Notes: generated from the sequence alone by a model not told the origin. A DNA stretch of 64,000 nucleotides from Apodemus sylvaticus (GCF_947179515.1 NC_067477.1:116447562-116511561), one strand, 5' to 3'; counted from the first letter of the stretch, positions 46,525 through 58,384 are shown. Translations and numbers: made by a program.

Positions 46525-47072
46525 GTGAGAAAGGGGAGATTGTAAGGGAAGAGGGAGGAGGGATTGAGGAAGGGAAGGGGAAAGGGCAGAGGGAGAGAGA
46601 GGAGGAGAAGGGAAGGGGAGATGGGAGGAAGATGTGCAGGAGAGAGAGGGGTGTGTCAAGGAAGGTGATGTGATTCAGGCTAGGGCTTAATGGGTTTGCC
46701 ACACATGGAGAAGACTTTAGTGGAAGGTGTGTGGGTGTCAAGTGAGAAGGATTTTGCAAACTTCTTCAGGAGAATTTTGGTGCTGATTTGAACTCAAGGT
46801 TATGGAGGGAGTGAGATATGGCTGGGTTTTGGAAATAAGGTTCTGAGAGAGAGATGATGGCATTTGCTAATCAATTTACCTGAGGTCAGGGGAGAGGGAG
46901 ATAGGGAGGGAGAGAGAAGAAAGGAGGGAGGAGGAAGGAAGGGAAGTAGGGAGGGAGGGGAGGGAGGCGGAGAGGGAGGGAGGGGGAGAGAGACAAGACA
47001 GAGGGAGAGGGAGAGGGAAGAGGAGAAGGGGAGGGGAGGAGGAGGGGGAGAGGGAGAGAGAGAGAGAGAGAG
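46525..47072 (+). repeat. Two long polypurine (GA/GGA) tracts
   Basis: 46525-46650 and 46890-47072 are almost pure G/A on the + strand, separated by ordinary sequence. Such mirror-like purine tracts can form triplex DNA. Glu/Arg/Gly-rich frames here are translations of the tract. Confidence 0.9.
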
Positions 47073-48456
47073 AATCTTTAGACTGGAATTGGGATGAGAA
47101 AGCCCTGAGGATGCGCTGGCTTGGGGGAGAGTGGAGGATCAGGAGTCTTGTTGGGATGTGTTAAGACTGAAATCTTCATGACACCCATGACATGAAATCA
47201 TAGCAGGGAGCTGCCTATGAGTGAATGACCCACCGGGCAGACGCCTGCCTTCCTTTGCTCATGCTTCTAGGACAGCATGGACACTTTGTAAGGAGTGTGA
47301 GTTTAGCTCTCACAGTTCCTGAGGCTGGGGGATTCAGCATCAAGGCGGTGACATTTGGTGAGGGCCTTTTTGTAGTGTTTCCACATGTTATAACTTAGAA
47401 AGGCAAGAATGAACAGCCACTCCTGTAAACCCTTTGGTAGAGGAGTCCATTTGTCCACTAGGGTAGAGCACTCAAGGCCGAAACACATTCCTAGAGGCCT
47501 AAAGACTTCTCCAGTGCTGTGCATGGAGCCACAGTCAGACCACGGCGACACTGCTTAATATCATCTGAGGAGATGCCATCACACAGATAGTGGCTAATGA
47601 AGCAGGAAATGTCTGAGACATGAGACATCAATATTTGGAGGACAAAGCATTGAGAAGAAACCCACAAAGGAAAACCAGGACAGATTAGTGAAGTAGAAGA
47701 ACCAGGGAGTGTGGTGTGCTTGCTGGCACTGTTTCCAGGAGAAGTGGGTGATGGCTCTGCCCAGCCTGAAAAGGCCTGAAACTCTGATCTTAATCTAGAA
47801 ATATGGCCATGGGTAACCTTGCCAGGATTTGCATTTGTGGGGACAGAGGCAACAGAGGAGAAAATGTCATAGAGGTGGCAAGTGTGGGCTGCTCTGGAGA
47901 GGAATTTTGTTGTAAAAAAAATCAGGGTAATGGGACAGTGAATGACAGAGGGCACGAGGTCACTCTATAGAAGAGCTAAGTGCACCACAGGGAGGCTTTC
48001 TACATATTTGCAGAATTCGAATTTATTTTGATTGACAATCTCAAGTTTCATATTGTGAAAAGTCTTCAGTTGGCTTGATAATCTTAGCAATAGCACTTAT
48101 ATTTGAAGAAGATTTAGTTAAATGTGAGTTGGTAGACACAAGATGTGTTATTTCTAATTTCTTTCCTTTGGGTTTAATTTGGATCTGCAATTTCAGTTAA
48201 CCCTTTCCAACAAGAGTGTCATTTTCTCCCTCTATCTCCCAGTAAACATTGACTTAGCTGTGACAGAAAGCTGCACATTTACAGACTACTTATCAGACTC
48301 TATCCAGATGAACATAAAATAATTAAAATTGACATCAGCAGCATAGGAAGAAATTAAAGAGACATGGTTCCAGACCATGGAAAAAGCCACAAAGGATAGG
48401 GTAGGGCATAGGATGCTATCTTAGTTTCTTCTCCTGTTGCTGTAATAAAACTACTC

Positions 48457-49012
48457 AGGGTGGAGAGATGGCTTAGTGACTAAGAGCAGTGGGTGTCCTT
48501 CAAAGGACCTGGGTTCAATTCCCAGCATCCGCATGTCAGCTCACAACCATTTAAAACTCCACTTCAAGGGATCTAATCCCCTCTCCTGGCTTCTGTGGGC
48601 TATGCATGCAGATAGTGCACATATATACATACACATATGGGAATGGTTTGTATATGCTTGGCTCAGGAGGTGACACTCTTAGGAGGTGTGGCCTTGTTGG
48701 AGTAGGTGTGGCCTTGTTGGAGTAGGTGTGGCCTTGTTTGAGAGGTGTATCATTGTGGGTGTGTGCTTAAGACCTCATCCTAGCTGCCTGGAAGTCTTCT
48801 AGCAGCCTTCAGATGAAGATGTAGAACTCTCAGCTCCTCCTGCACTATGCCTGTCTGGATGTTATGTTCCCTCCTTGATGATAATGGACGGAATCTCTGA
48901 ACCTGTAAGCCAGCCCCAATCAAATGTTGTTCTTATAGGAGTTGCTTTGGTCATGGTATCTGTTCACAGCAGTAAAACCCTAGCTAAGACACAGACCCAT
49001 ATACATGAAAGA
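48457..49012 (+). mobile_element. B2/B3 SINE split by an LTR
   Basis: Head GTGGAGAGATGGCTTAGTGA and body GTTCAATTCCCAGCATCCGC at 48457-48643. The tail-like CATATACATGAAAGAATAAT continues at 48995-49012, after the inner LTR. Confidence 0.6.
48644..48991 (+). mobile_element. Inner MT-type LTR with a short tandem duplication
   Basis: Runs TGGTTTGTATATGCTTGGCT ... AACCCTAGCTAAGACA (TG...CA) with GGAATCTCTGAACCTGTAAG and CAATCAAATGTTGTTC. A unit of about 21 bp (GTGTGGCCTTGTTGGAGTAG) is repeated at 48686-48736. Confidence 0.75.
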
Positions 49013-50451
49013 ATAATAAACGCTTCCAATAAAATATTCTGACAAAGTAATTTAAGGGAGAAGGGTTTAATTTATTCTGGCTTGTTGTTCCAGGGTACAG
49101 TTGGTCACAGTGAGGTAGGCAAGGCAGCAGGAGTTTGCAGTAGCTGGTCACATCACACCCACAGTCAGGAAGTAGAGAATAACAAATGCATCCACGCTAA
49201 TGCCCAGTTGGGGTTTCCAGCTCAGGGAATGGCCCTGACCGCAGCTAAGATGGACCTTCCCACATCAATTAATGTAGTCAAGATGGTTTCTCACAGGCAC
49301 GGTAAAGGCCCATCTTCCAGGGCATTCTAGATTCTTGTCAGGTTGATAAACAGCACCAACCATTCAGACCGGAAGGGGAAATTGGGTCCAACTCCCTGGT
49401 GTTGATTTACAGTCTCGTGAACCAACTGATTCTCTTTTCCCTCTCTTCATCATTTTTTATCTTTATTTTATTTTATTTACTTATTTATTTACTTACACTG
49501 AGCCGTTTATTGTTTCGAATTGCTTCCAGCTTCCCAAAGCAAAGCCATTTATGTCCTAGGAACCATATTTTTTCCCTAAGACTCCTGGCTTCCCACCATC
49601 CTCTATGTTTATGGATTTATTTTTCTTTCCCACTGGGAAAACTGGTGGGCTGTATTTTCAATTTTTTCTGATGGTTGTGTGGGGATAAAAGGATGAGGGT
49701 GGGAATAATATATAGCACTCTCTTCCAAACACCCATCCTCAATAAAACCTACAGAGTCATTCACGTTTTCTTGCTTTTGCTCATCTACACACCTAAGACT
49801 CCCTGGAAGAGCCTGGGTCCTGAATGGCTGCACATCAAACCATCATTGCTGCATGCACAGCTAAGGAGCGTCTAGCATCTAGGACCTCTGGCACTGTGTT
49901 ATTGCAGATAGCCTGCTCTGATGACACACCTCTTTGGTTAAGAAGCCAGGATGATTGATTTAGGAGGCCATAGCTCGGGTTGGATTCTTGGTTTACTTCG
50001 GAAGCGTCATAAGCTGAGTATTTGGGCTCATTTGGTCTCATTTCTGGAATGAGACCACACTGTTAAGAGGCAGTTTTTTTTTTAAATGACGTTTTGTTGG
50101 CTTTCTAGTCTTTTTCCCTCTGAGAATTTAACCTACCTTTAGGTTCCTGAAGCTGTCAAAAATGGGAGACTGGAGAAAAATGAATGCTCACATGAATCCC
50201 AAAGTTATGACTAGCCTCAGCTTTCAGACGAAGATGCTCGTCAGACCCAAGCTCGGTCAGGAAGATATAGAATCCATCAAGCTGGAACTTCACCCTCAGG
50301 AAGCACTTGCTTGTTCTATTTGGTTTTCACTCTTTCTGGAAGGAAAGAGCCCTGAGCGCAGAGGACCTGTGGACATGCTGGGTTAGAGCCCCACTCTCCT
50401 CTTTCTTCTTTAGCATTTTGAAGGACATGAGAGGCAGAGGCCAGTGCTTTC

Positions 50452-50628
50452 TTTTTAAGATTTATTTATGTGTTTTATGTATATGGATACTGTTGTCTGC
50501 GTGTGTATCTGCATACCAGAAGATGGCATCAGACAGTTGTGAGTTGCCATGTGGGTGCTGGGAACTGAACTCAGGACCTTTGGAAGAGCAGTGAATGCTC
50601 TTAGCCACTGAGCCATCTCTCCAGCCCC
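50452..50628 (-). mobile_element. B2/B3 SINE
   Basis: Reverse-complement text: TTTAAGATTTATTTATGTG, CCAGAAGATGGCATCAGACA, GAACTCAGGACCTTTGGAAG and GCCATCTCTCCAGCCCC. CCAGAAGATGGCAT (50516-50529) is another CTCF-like site. Confidence 0.88.
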
Positions 50629-51084
50629 AAGGTGGTGATTTTTATTCATGGAAATGAGTGTGGTCACTGCTGTGCTTGAATGTAGAGAGGGGCTCTGTAG
50701 GGGATTTAGGGTCAGAGTCTGAATGTAAAGTTTGGGACTAGGGAGTAAGGAGGCAGTCTAGAGTTTCCAGAGAAGGGATACAGGAAGTAGATGCTCCTTT
50801 TTTTCTACTTCTCGGAACACAGAGCATTCAAAGTCCCTATGATCTAGCACCTGATCAGGAAACTAATCTCCCATGGTGTGAAGGTCCAGCAAGGCGGGGC
50901 AGTCTCTGTGTTCCCCCAGGTGTTGGTGTTTGCCAAGAGAGTGAAAATATAAGAAGTGTGGCCTGTGAGACCACCTGACTGTTTTAAGTCTACAAAATTA
51001 GATTTGCATATAAGGCAATTAATGTGCACACTCTTTCCTCAATCGTGCGACAGCTTAAATGCCTATCTCTATAGATCATTTGAA

Positions 51085-51165
51085 CTTTTTTTGTGGTGCT
51101 GGAGATAAAGTACTTGCCTACCATGCTCAGGGCATTGAACTCTATCACTGTACTACATGCTTAGC
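51085..51165 (+). mobile_element. ID-like SINE fragment
   Basis: GTGGTGCTGGAGATAAAGTA, CTTGCCTACCATGCTCAG and TTGAACTCTATCAC follow the tRNA-like ID layout. Strongly diverged. Confidence 0.45.
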
Positions 51166-51416
51166 TGTAGATTATTTAGTTTGACCTCACATCGATTTTG
51201 TGAGGTCACAGGGGAGGAATGAGACTCCATTTTTAAGTAAGCCAAACTGGTCAAGTTTTCTGACTTCAAATCCAGTGCTCTTATTAGGGTTGCCAATGAG
51301 ATCTGAGAGCAGACTTCCAGGCTTTGAAGCTAGAATTCCTTATCTAAAGTGCAACTGTGATTTCTGTCATAGTCTCCAGACTTTGACTGCTCTTTATTGC
51401 CTGCAAATGGTCAGAT

Positions 51417-51417
51417 A

Positions 51418-51448
<31 letters not shown>

Positions 51449-51450
51449 TG
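51417..51450. repeat. (TG)n microsatellite
   Basis: TG run with one GG interruption. Confidence 0.9.
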
Positions 51451-51486
51451 TAAGTGAATATGAAATTTACAAGGTCTAGTATAGTT

Positions 51487-51970
51487 ATCTTAGTTCATCC
51501 TCTGTTGCTATAATAAAATACCCGAGACCTGGTCATGTATAAAATGTAGAGGTTTCTTTAGACTACAGTGCTAGGCCCTGGGAAGTTCAAGGACCTGGTC
51601 CTGGTATCTGAATCAAGTGTTGGAAACTGCATACCTCAAGTTCATATGTTGGCGGTGTTTTAGAGAAGGGATGTAGTGAGGGCCTCCTTTCTGCATGATA
51701 ACGTGTCAGAGAGATATCACACGGCAAGATGGGACATGTGTACCAGAAAGGGCTACTTTTACAACAAAGTCATCCCTTCAATAGCCTACTAATCCACGAG
51801 CAGATTGATCAGATCCCTTACTTAGGTTCATCTCTAAAACATCATCAACACATGAGCCCAAGGTATGCAATTTCTGACACAGGAGGTTTTCTGATGCATT
51901 TCTGGCTCTTTGATGAATGTGGCTCGCAGGGGTGTCCTTTTAAGAGAGTCACCATAGCTGAAGCACCTAG
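51487..51970 (-). mobile_element. Old MaLR-type LTR
   Basis: CTGTTGCTATAATAAAATAC followed by CCGAGACCTGGTCATGTATA is the reverse complement of the 3' end of older MaLR LTRs. The right limit is uncertain. Confidence 0.5.
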
Positions 51971-52224
51971 TCGCTTGAAGAAGTAAACATGTAATTAGGC
52001 CTTTGATGGAATAGCTCTTAGACCTATTTAACTGCAGCAATGACTGTGCCCCCAGTCACTTACATGTAACAGTACATATGTATATGTGTATGCAATGTAA
52101 TATAATATAATATATATAATATATGATATTATTTTTGTTTTTCAAAATATCAATTCAGGAGTAACCAGCAAGTTTAATGTAGGTAAATGAATCTAGCAAA
52201 AGACCTACATTTGTTTAATTTAAT

Positions 52225-52360
52225 TTAACTTTATTTTATGTGTATATGGTGTGTGTGTGTGTGTGCATTTGTGTGTGCATGTATGTGCATGTGAGCATGT
52301 GTGTATGTGTGCATGTGTGTGCATGCATGTGTATGTATGCACATGTGTGTGTAGGGGGGA
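52225..52360. repeat. TG/CATG-rich simple repeat
   Basis: Runs of TG mixed with GCATG units. The Cys/Val and His/Thr rich frames are its translations. Confidence 0.9.
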
Positions 52361-52424
52361 CACAAGTGCACATAAATGCTGAAGTCCAGTGTCTTCCTCC
52401 ATTTCTTATCATGTTATTTTTCAT

Positions 52425-52620
52425 AATTTTAAATTTATTTTATGAATATGAGTGTTTTGCTTGCATGTATATCTGTGTACCGTGCATGTGTCTGGTGCCC
52501 AGAAGAGAGCTCTCGCTGGATCCCCTGGAACTGGAGTTATGGATGGTTGAAGGTGCTGGGAATTGAACTCAGGGCTTCTTTAAGAACAACATTAACCACT
52601 GAGCAATCTCCCCAACCCCT
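52425..52620 (-). mobile_element. B3 SINE
   Basis: TATGAATATGAGTGTTTTGC, CCCCTGGAACTGGAGTTATG and ACCACTGAGCAATCTCCCC in reverse B3 orientation. Confidence 0.82.
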
Positions 52621-52624
52621 TACC

Positions 52625-52820
52625 TTATTCTGGGAGTCATGGTCTCTCACTGAATCTGGAACTCATGGATTTGGCTAGAAATGCTGGCCAGTGATCTCCA
52701 GGGATCCTCCTGTCTCCAAGGCCACAGCAGTGAGGCTTCAGATACGAGCTCCTGCTCCTGGATCTCCTGTGGTGCCAGAGAACCAAACTCAGGCTTTCAC
52801 ACTTGTGCGGCAAACACTTA
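52625..52820 (-). mobile_element. Composite B4/RSINE-like SINE
   Basis: GGTCTCTCACTGAATCTGG, GATCCTCCTGTCTCCAAGG and CCAAACTCAGGCTTTCACAC keep the same order as the copy at 22246. Confidence 0.5.
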
Positions 52821-53193
52821 CGATGAAGCCAAAGACCCAGAGAAACCTAGGTTTTGTTGTCAGTCCATCAGGTGGATCTACACCACAGGCATATTATTTA
52901 ACCTCTTTGGGCTCTAGCCTTCCCATGTGTAAAATGGCAGGATTTGATCTGAATAATTCGCCTCTTAAAAACATCCACCGTTCTGCTTCTTTGGCCTTAA
53001 ACCCAGTATGACATCATAGATGTTACTGAATGCATGTTGTATCCCTAACTCTGTAGCCAAGACTTACTTGCTCATCTTAACCAAACAAATGCTTTGCATA
53101 TATCATTGTTATCCCTTTTGCTACATTTCTGGGACCTAAACATTTTTATCAGCCAGGAAAAAGAAAAATTAAAGTATAATTGATAGGCTAAAG

Positions 53194-53409
53194 CAATGGT
53201 TCTCAACCTGTGGGCCGTGACTCCCTTGGGGGTAGGGCGACCCTTTCCAGGGTCACATGTCAGATACCCTGCATATCAGATATTTATATTTCATAATAGT
53301 AGCAAAATGCAGTTATGAAGTGGCAATAAAATAATTTTATAGCTGGGGTCACCACAACATGAAGACCTGTATTAAAGGGTCGTAGCATCAGGAAGGTTGA
53401 GAATCACTG
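53194..53409 (+). mobile_element. URR1-like non-autonomous hAT (Charlie) DNA transposon
   Basis: A 216-bp element with terminal inverted repeats: CAATGGTTCTCAACCTGTGG at the left and AGGTTGAGAATCACTG at the right. It has no coding capacity and needed a transposase from elsewhere. The 8-bp flanks (GGCTAAAG, CCCTGGAC) do not match, so the copy is old or its ends are misplaced by a few bases. Confidence 0.82.
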
Positions 53410-53767
53410 CCCTGGACTTTCCCCACTCAAAGCCTCGTGATAACCTTGGTATTTTCAGGTCTGAATTTGTCCTAGGGGAAGGGAGGTGACCTTCCAAGGG
53501 CACACAGGAGCTTAAGAGAACTACTGCTCAAACTCAAGGCCTCTTCTTTAAGACCAGTGTTCTTTCCAAGTAGAGCATTCAGGAATAAGACAGAGTATTT
53601 TTCCCTTTGCTTAGACGAATAATCCCAGGTATTGTGTAGGCAAATGCTGGGAAACATGTATCTTCCTTTAATGCTTTTACTGTGGTCGGACAGGGTAGGC
53701 CCGTGTGAGGTAGGTCACTGTCACTGTCACTGTCAAATCCATCCCTGCTTTAGGAAGGCTGCTGCAC

Positions 53768-53990
53768 ACTGGGCTGGAGAGATGCATGCGAAGACACTCA
53801 CTTTGAAAGCTGGAAGACCTGATAGATCTGGAGAAGCCAGGAAAAGGTGGAAGACGAAAACTTGACTCCAAAATTGTCTTCTGACCTCCATGTATTGTTG
53901 TTCCATGCGCTTGCTATCCTCCCACATCGTACACAGACAGACAGACAGGCAGGCAGGCAGGCAGACATGCAGACAGGCAGACAGGTCTGC
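53768..53990 (+). mobile_element. B2/B3-like SINE with CAGA/CAGG tail
   Basis: Head GGGCTGGAGAGATGCATGCG and body TTGTCTTCTGACCTCCATGT. The tail is (CAGA)n(CAGG)n at 53934-53985. Confidence 0.6.
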
Positions 53991-55255
53991 AGGATAAGTT
54001 AAAAATAAAAAGCCCTAATAGATATGGCCCATTTCCCCCTGCATAGCATCTTAAGTCATTCCTTCTTGAACTTCTAAGTCAAAACCGTCTGTTAGTCATT
54101 GTGAGGACTGTGCTCTTTACCTGTGTGTTTTTTGTGTCTTCTATTGTCACTTAGGTCCCCTTTCACTGGCATTTCCTGCCTCAAGGAAGAGATTTCCCTG
54201 AGCATCCTTTCAGAGCTTGTTTACCAAATACATTTGTTTGGTAAAGTGGGTAATTCCACTTTATCCAGTATACACTGTTCATTATTCACTCAAGATTTTC
54301 CTGTATTCTGTCCTTGGCTGGTTACGTCTTCAGTGATTGTATCTGTCAGATTTCTCATTGTCTTGGCTCAGAGTCATTTCTCCTGAGAAGTGTGTCATGT
54401 GAGCTAGGCTAGGGATAAAGAGCAGGCCTGGATCAGTGTCCTCCTATGAATTGAAGAATCAGGAGAATTGAGACTCCAGGTGAGAGCCACTGCTTTACAA
54501 AGCCCAGTTCCTAGAGCCAGCACCATCCTGGCAGCAGCTGCTGGGAACTGGGGCGAGGAGACTGGAGCTGGAGCTGTGGCAGCCTGGGAGAATGGACATC
54601 CAAGGTTGACCACTTAGGGTGTGTCTGTGTTCATTACTGCCATTCTAGTGGGGCTCTGGTATTCCTCCAATGAGACGACATAGGTCCCAGGTGACACGAG
54701 TGGCAGGAGTCACTAGGAGTTCCTTTCAAGGAATGAAACAAGAGCATTATTTAGTATGCAACCACTGCTGGCTCCTGCCTCACCTACCAGGTCTTAGCCT
54801 CTTGTCCCTGCAGGGACTTCCCATGCCTTGTCCACATCCACCATGTCTCCAGAATTTGAGAGCAAGGGAAGAATCAGCTTGCTCTGACTTGCCTTCTTAT
54901 GTGAGGTCTCTACCATAAAGAAGGGAAGCAGGCAGCGCCTTCGCCTGCAATCCTGCCTGGAGGGATTCTTTTACTTTTGCACTTAGGAGCTCTTTTTAAA
55001 AAGTCATGGAAAGATGACTCAGTCTGTGGGTGATTTTGGAGTCCCTCAAACAACAGCCTTTCTAATGGTAGCAGTTACTTGTTTATTTAGAAGAAAAGCT
55101 TTTGTTCATCAATTAAAGATGACAAGGCTAAGAAGGCAGGGACACAGGATGTAGGATAAATGCTTAATTGTCCTTCTAGTTACATTTTATCAGAGTAAGG
55201 ATTTGAACTAATAGTAACCTCTAGTGACAAAGGTCTTTTTTATATAGATATGGTC

Positions 55256-55257
<2 letters not shown>

Positions 55258-55302
<45 letters not shown>
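55258..55302. repeat. (CA)n microsatellite
   Basis: Uninterrupted run of about 22 AC units. Confidence 0.97.
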
Positions 55303-55304
<2 letters not shown>

Positions 55305-56424
55305 ATCAATATGAAGTTATGGAACTTATGTATCAAATATTCACTAGCATCAACAGCCATTATTCTTTTCCACGCCCTGTTATCACAAGCATAGCTAGTG
55401 GAGCAGTTTGGCAACTTCCTGTCTCCCTTTCTCTTCAATTGTTCCCTTACTTGCCAACAGAATAAAAGACCCTTGAGATCCCCTGCATCCTCCCTGACTC
55501 TGATGTGTGACTAGCTATTTCTTCACGATGCCCTGGCTTCCTGAGGGGAGTGGTGTTGACGGACGAAGGACTGGCTGCGTGTTGCTGCTGCTGGATTTTT
55601 ACTCCTAGACCTGCGAGAGTGCTGTTCCTCTGGTGCGCCACCCGTACTGATATTTCCAAATACAACTTTCCGCAGGAATACATCCGAGTGTTGCAAAATT
55701 CCTTAGACTATTGCATTCCCTAGCTTCCCCTTGTAAACTTTCATATGGTTTATCTTTACCCCTTCAGTAACGACCCCAGGGTACCAAGCTGAAAGGCACA
55801 CTGTTGTCCAAATCATTCAGCGTTGTGTGAGGTGGAGCGCAGCAAACCGACTGAGCAGAGCTTTGCCGGTGGAGTAAAGGCTTCTCTTAGAGTGTGAAAG
55901 GGCCATGCCCCTCCTTACTCTCAGCAACACTGGGAACATGCGTTTTCAGTTTTAAGGCTGCAGAGAGCAACCTTATGCTATTTTACCTGGATGTGGTAAA
56001 TGGGTCTAGCTAGGGTGAGCTGATGTCACAGGGTTTGTTGTGTCTGATGTGATCCAGACTTTCCTTTATCAGAGTGCTGCAGGTTGCTGCAAAATTTTAG
56101 TTAATATTCAAATTTCTGAAACAAAGAATCGATCCTGACTTTTTTTTGTAGAGCTAATTTTATGGGGGTGATCATTCTTTTAGTCTTTCCTCTGTCATCA
56201 GCTGCTGAATGGGGATGCTGTCTGCCTTTGGGAAATAAAACAAGGCACCACATGGTAGTTTCTGTGCATTTTTTAATGTCATAAGACAAACAAATAAAAA
56301 ACCAAAACGACAACAACCAAACCAAACCAAACCACCATCAATAAAACAAAATAGAACACAAGCAAAAATCATGTAGATGCAGAGAGTGACCTCCTTTTAA
56401 TGCACGTCTTGGTGTCCCCTGGAC

Positions 56425-56636
56425 ATGCTGGGTCTACAAGGGCATGCCACCATGGTCGGCTTACAAAAGAAAAAGAAAGAGAAAGAGAAAAAGAAAAAAG
56501 AAAATGAAAAAGAAAAAAGAAAAAGAAAAAGAAAAAGAAAAAGAAAAAAAACTGAGAAACAACAATGACAAATCCTCATAGACTGTGAAATCAGGTCCTC
56601 AGGCTTCCAAGTCAAACGCTTTACTGACTGGGCCAG
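56425..56636 (-). mobile_element. B4/RSINE-like SINE split by an (AAAAAG)n tract
   Basis: The left piece has CTGGGTCTACAAGGGCATGC CACC. The right piece has AAATCAGGTCCTCAGGCTTC and ACGCTTTACTGACTGGGCC. Between them (56465-56551) lies a pure A/G tract of AAAAAG and AAAG units. It ends about 185 bp before exon 2. Confidence 0.55.
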
Positions 56637-56820
56637 AATGAAGGGGAAAGTGTTCGCGACAGTGTTCGCGACAATGAGTCTGGTGTGGTTATCTGCTTGG
56701 ACTATTTGTGGTTTGACCTCTCTCTCTCTCCTCCACTTCCCCCATTCGCTCCCGGCCCCTCCCCTCCCCTTCCCTTCTTTCTTCCTTCAATAACGACTAT
56801 TTACCGCTTCTTCTTCCTAG

Positions 56821-56984
56821 GACATTTATTTATGCCTTGCTCACCAGAGGAAGGCCTTTATCAGCGGTGATCTTTCTGAGAGCCACTGCCTTCTGCATAG
56901 GGAACGGACTCCTTCAAGCCTACTACCTGGTTTATTGCGCAGAATACCCGGAGGAGTGGTACACAGACGTGCGGTTTAGCTTCG
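56821..56984 (+). CDS. Srd5a2: Steroid 5-alpha-reductase 2, exon 2 (residues 94-149)
   Basis: 164 bp, the size of this exon in the human gene as I recall it. It starts after TTCTTCCTAG with a long polypyrimidine tract and ends TTCG before a consensus donor GTGAGT. It completes Arg94 and encodes TFIYALLTRGRPLSAVIFLR, then the AFCIGNGLLQAYYLVYCAEY block and PEEWYTDVRFSF, with Gly149 split into exon 3. This covers TM4 and the loop around it. R105 of the NADPH-binding set is present. Residue 102 is Thr where human has Asn. No disruption is seen. Confidence 0.97.
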
Positions 56985-58384
56985 GTGAGTGACTGACCGT
57001 CTTCCATCCGTTCCCAGGCAACACCAGTCCCACCCGTGTCAGTCACAGCTGACTCTTCTCATCCTAATACTGCTGCCTTCTCACAGTCTCCCTTCCCACT
57101 CACACCCCTACTCTGGTCTTTCCCTGTAAGGCAGCCAGGGAGATGATTGTTCAAATACGGCCATTCCCCATCTCAAAAAGGTCCAATGGATTTCCACCGC
57201 GCCTAAGAAACAGGTTTCCCAGTTTCCAAATGTCCCCAGTCTTTTCGGCTTAGCAGTTTTTCTTGCCCCTCTTCACCCTGCTTTGGGTGCTATCTCCAGA
57301 AGCCTTGCTCCTGGGATTCCAATAGTCAAGCCTGTTCTGTCGCAGCGCTTCAGTCCGGGACGCTCCGTGTTCCCAGAATGCTCTGCCCCTCTGACCTTTG
57401 AGGCTTGCCTGTTCCCTTGCTTCATCCATCTCTCTACCAATTTACCTCTCCTCAAAGAGGCTTTTCCCAAACACCTTACCTGAAATAACTGAAGAACTTG
57501 ATAGTTAAAAATTTCCTCTATTTTCCATACAAGAGGAGGAGGGTAAACGCCAGAGGGGAGGGGAGACAAGAAACAGGGTCCTCTACTGCAGCACGGGCGA
57601 GGTCGCATGGGCTCACAGCGCGCCCAGGGCCAGCGTGGGTCTGCACCAGGTCCTCTGTGTGTATTTTATTGCTTCCATGGATTCCTGGGTGTGCAAACAA
57701 GTGGGTCTCTGATTCCTGTGACTTCTCTCCGGCTCTTTACCTTCTATTGGCTTGACTTGTCCAACTTCAATGTGATAGTTCTTGCTTTATATTTTTATTA
57801 TTATATTTTATATTTGATATATTTTGCTATATTCAAAATGAATGACTGACTGAATGAATGAAAACCTAGCTACTAGGGTAAAGATTAACAACTGAACTGT
57901 CATTTATATCTGCTGGAAGAGGGAAAATCAGTTTTCTCCAACGGAGTGACTCTAGGCATACCAACCACTGCAGGACAGGCCTATGTTCAGGAGTAGTTGA
58001 CCAACATGTGTTTTTTTGGGGGGTGTTGTTTTCTTGATTTTAGGAGGGGGTTGTTGTAGTAGGCTTTTTTTGTGAAAGAACTTAAAAGTTGGGTGGGTAG
58101 AGAGGGGGAGAGGGTCTGGAGGTACTTGGAGAAGGGAAAGAAATGAATTAGGATATATTTAAATTTAAAAATCATCTTAAATAATAAAAGATATGATAAA
58201 AGCTTCCCCCTATTTTATTTGTATGTATGTGCATGTTTCTGTGTGTCTGTATGCAGGTGCACATGGAGGCCAGAGATGAATTGTGGGAGCTGTTCTTTAG
58301 CACAGCTGCCTGCAGTGTTTTCTGAGACAAGGCCTCTTGCTGAAATTTGAGTTGTTTATATGCCTAGACTTATATGTCTATATA

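Larger units (their letters stand above)
48419..49367 (-). mobile_element. MaLR-type LTR containing a nested SINE and second LTR
   Basis: The left piece (48419-48456, TTAGTTTCTTCTCCTGTTGC) and right piece (about 49015-49367, AATATTCTGACAAAGTAATT ... GTCAGGTTGATAAACAGC) are parts of one LTR on the minus strand. Between them lie a B2/B3 SINE and, inside that, another LTR. Three insertion layers are visible. Confidence 0.6.
33706..56820 (+). other. Srd5a2: Srd5a2 intron 1 (23.1 kb)
   Basis: Runs from donor GTTAGC to an acceptor with a strong polypyrimidine tract (56710-56820, ending TTCTTCCTAG). The phase fits: AG from exon 1 joins G of exon 2 to give Arg94. Stretches where I recognise nothing: 33720-35165, 35290-37350, 37500-38180, 38350-39920, 46075-46520, 47080-48415, 49370-50450, 53420-53765, 54000-55255 and 55305-56420. 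I saw no alternative exon that I could support. Confidence 0.9.

Noticed and set aside
47491..47955. 154-codon minus-strand frame
   Set aside because: Isolated intronic open frame on the strand opposite to Srd5a2, without a domain or repeat identity; may be chance.
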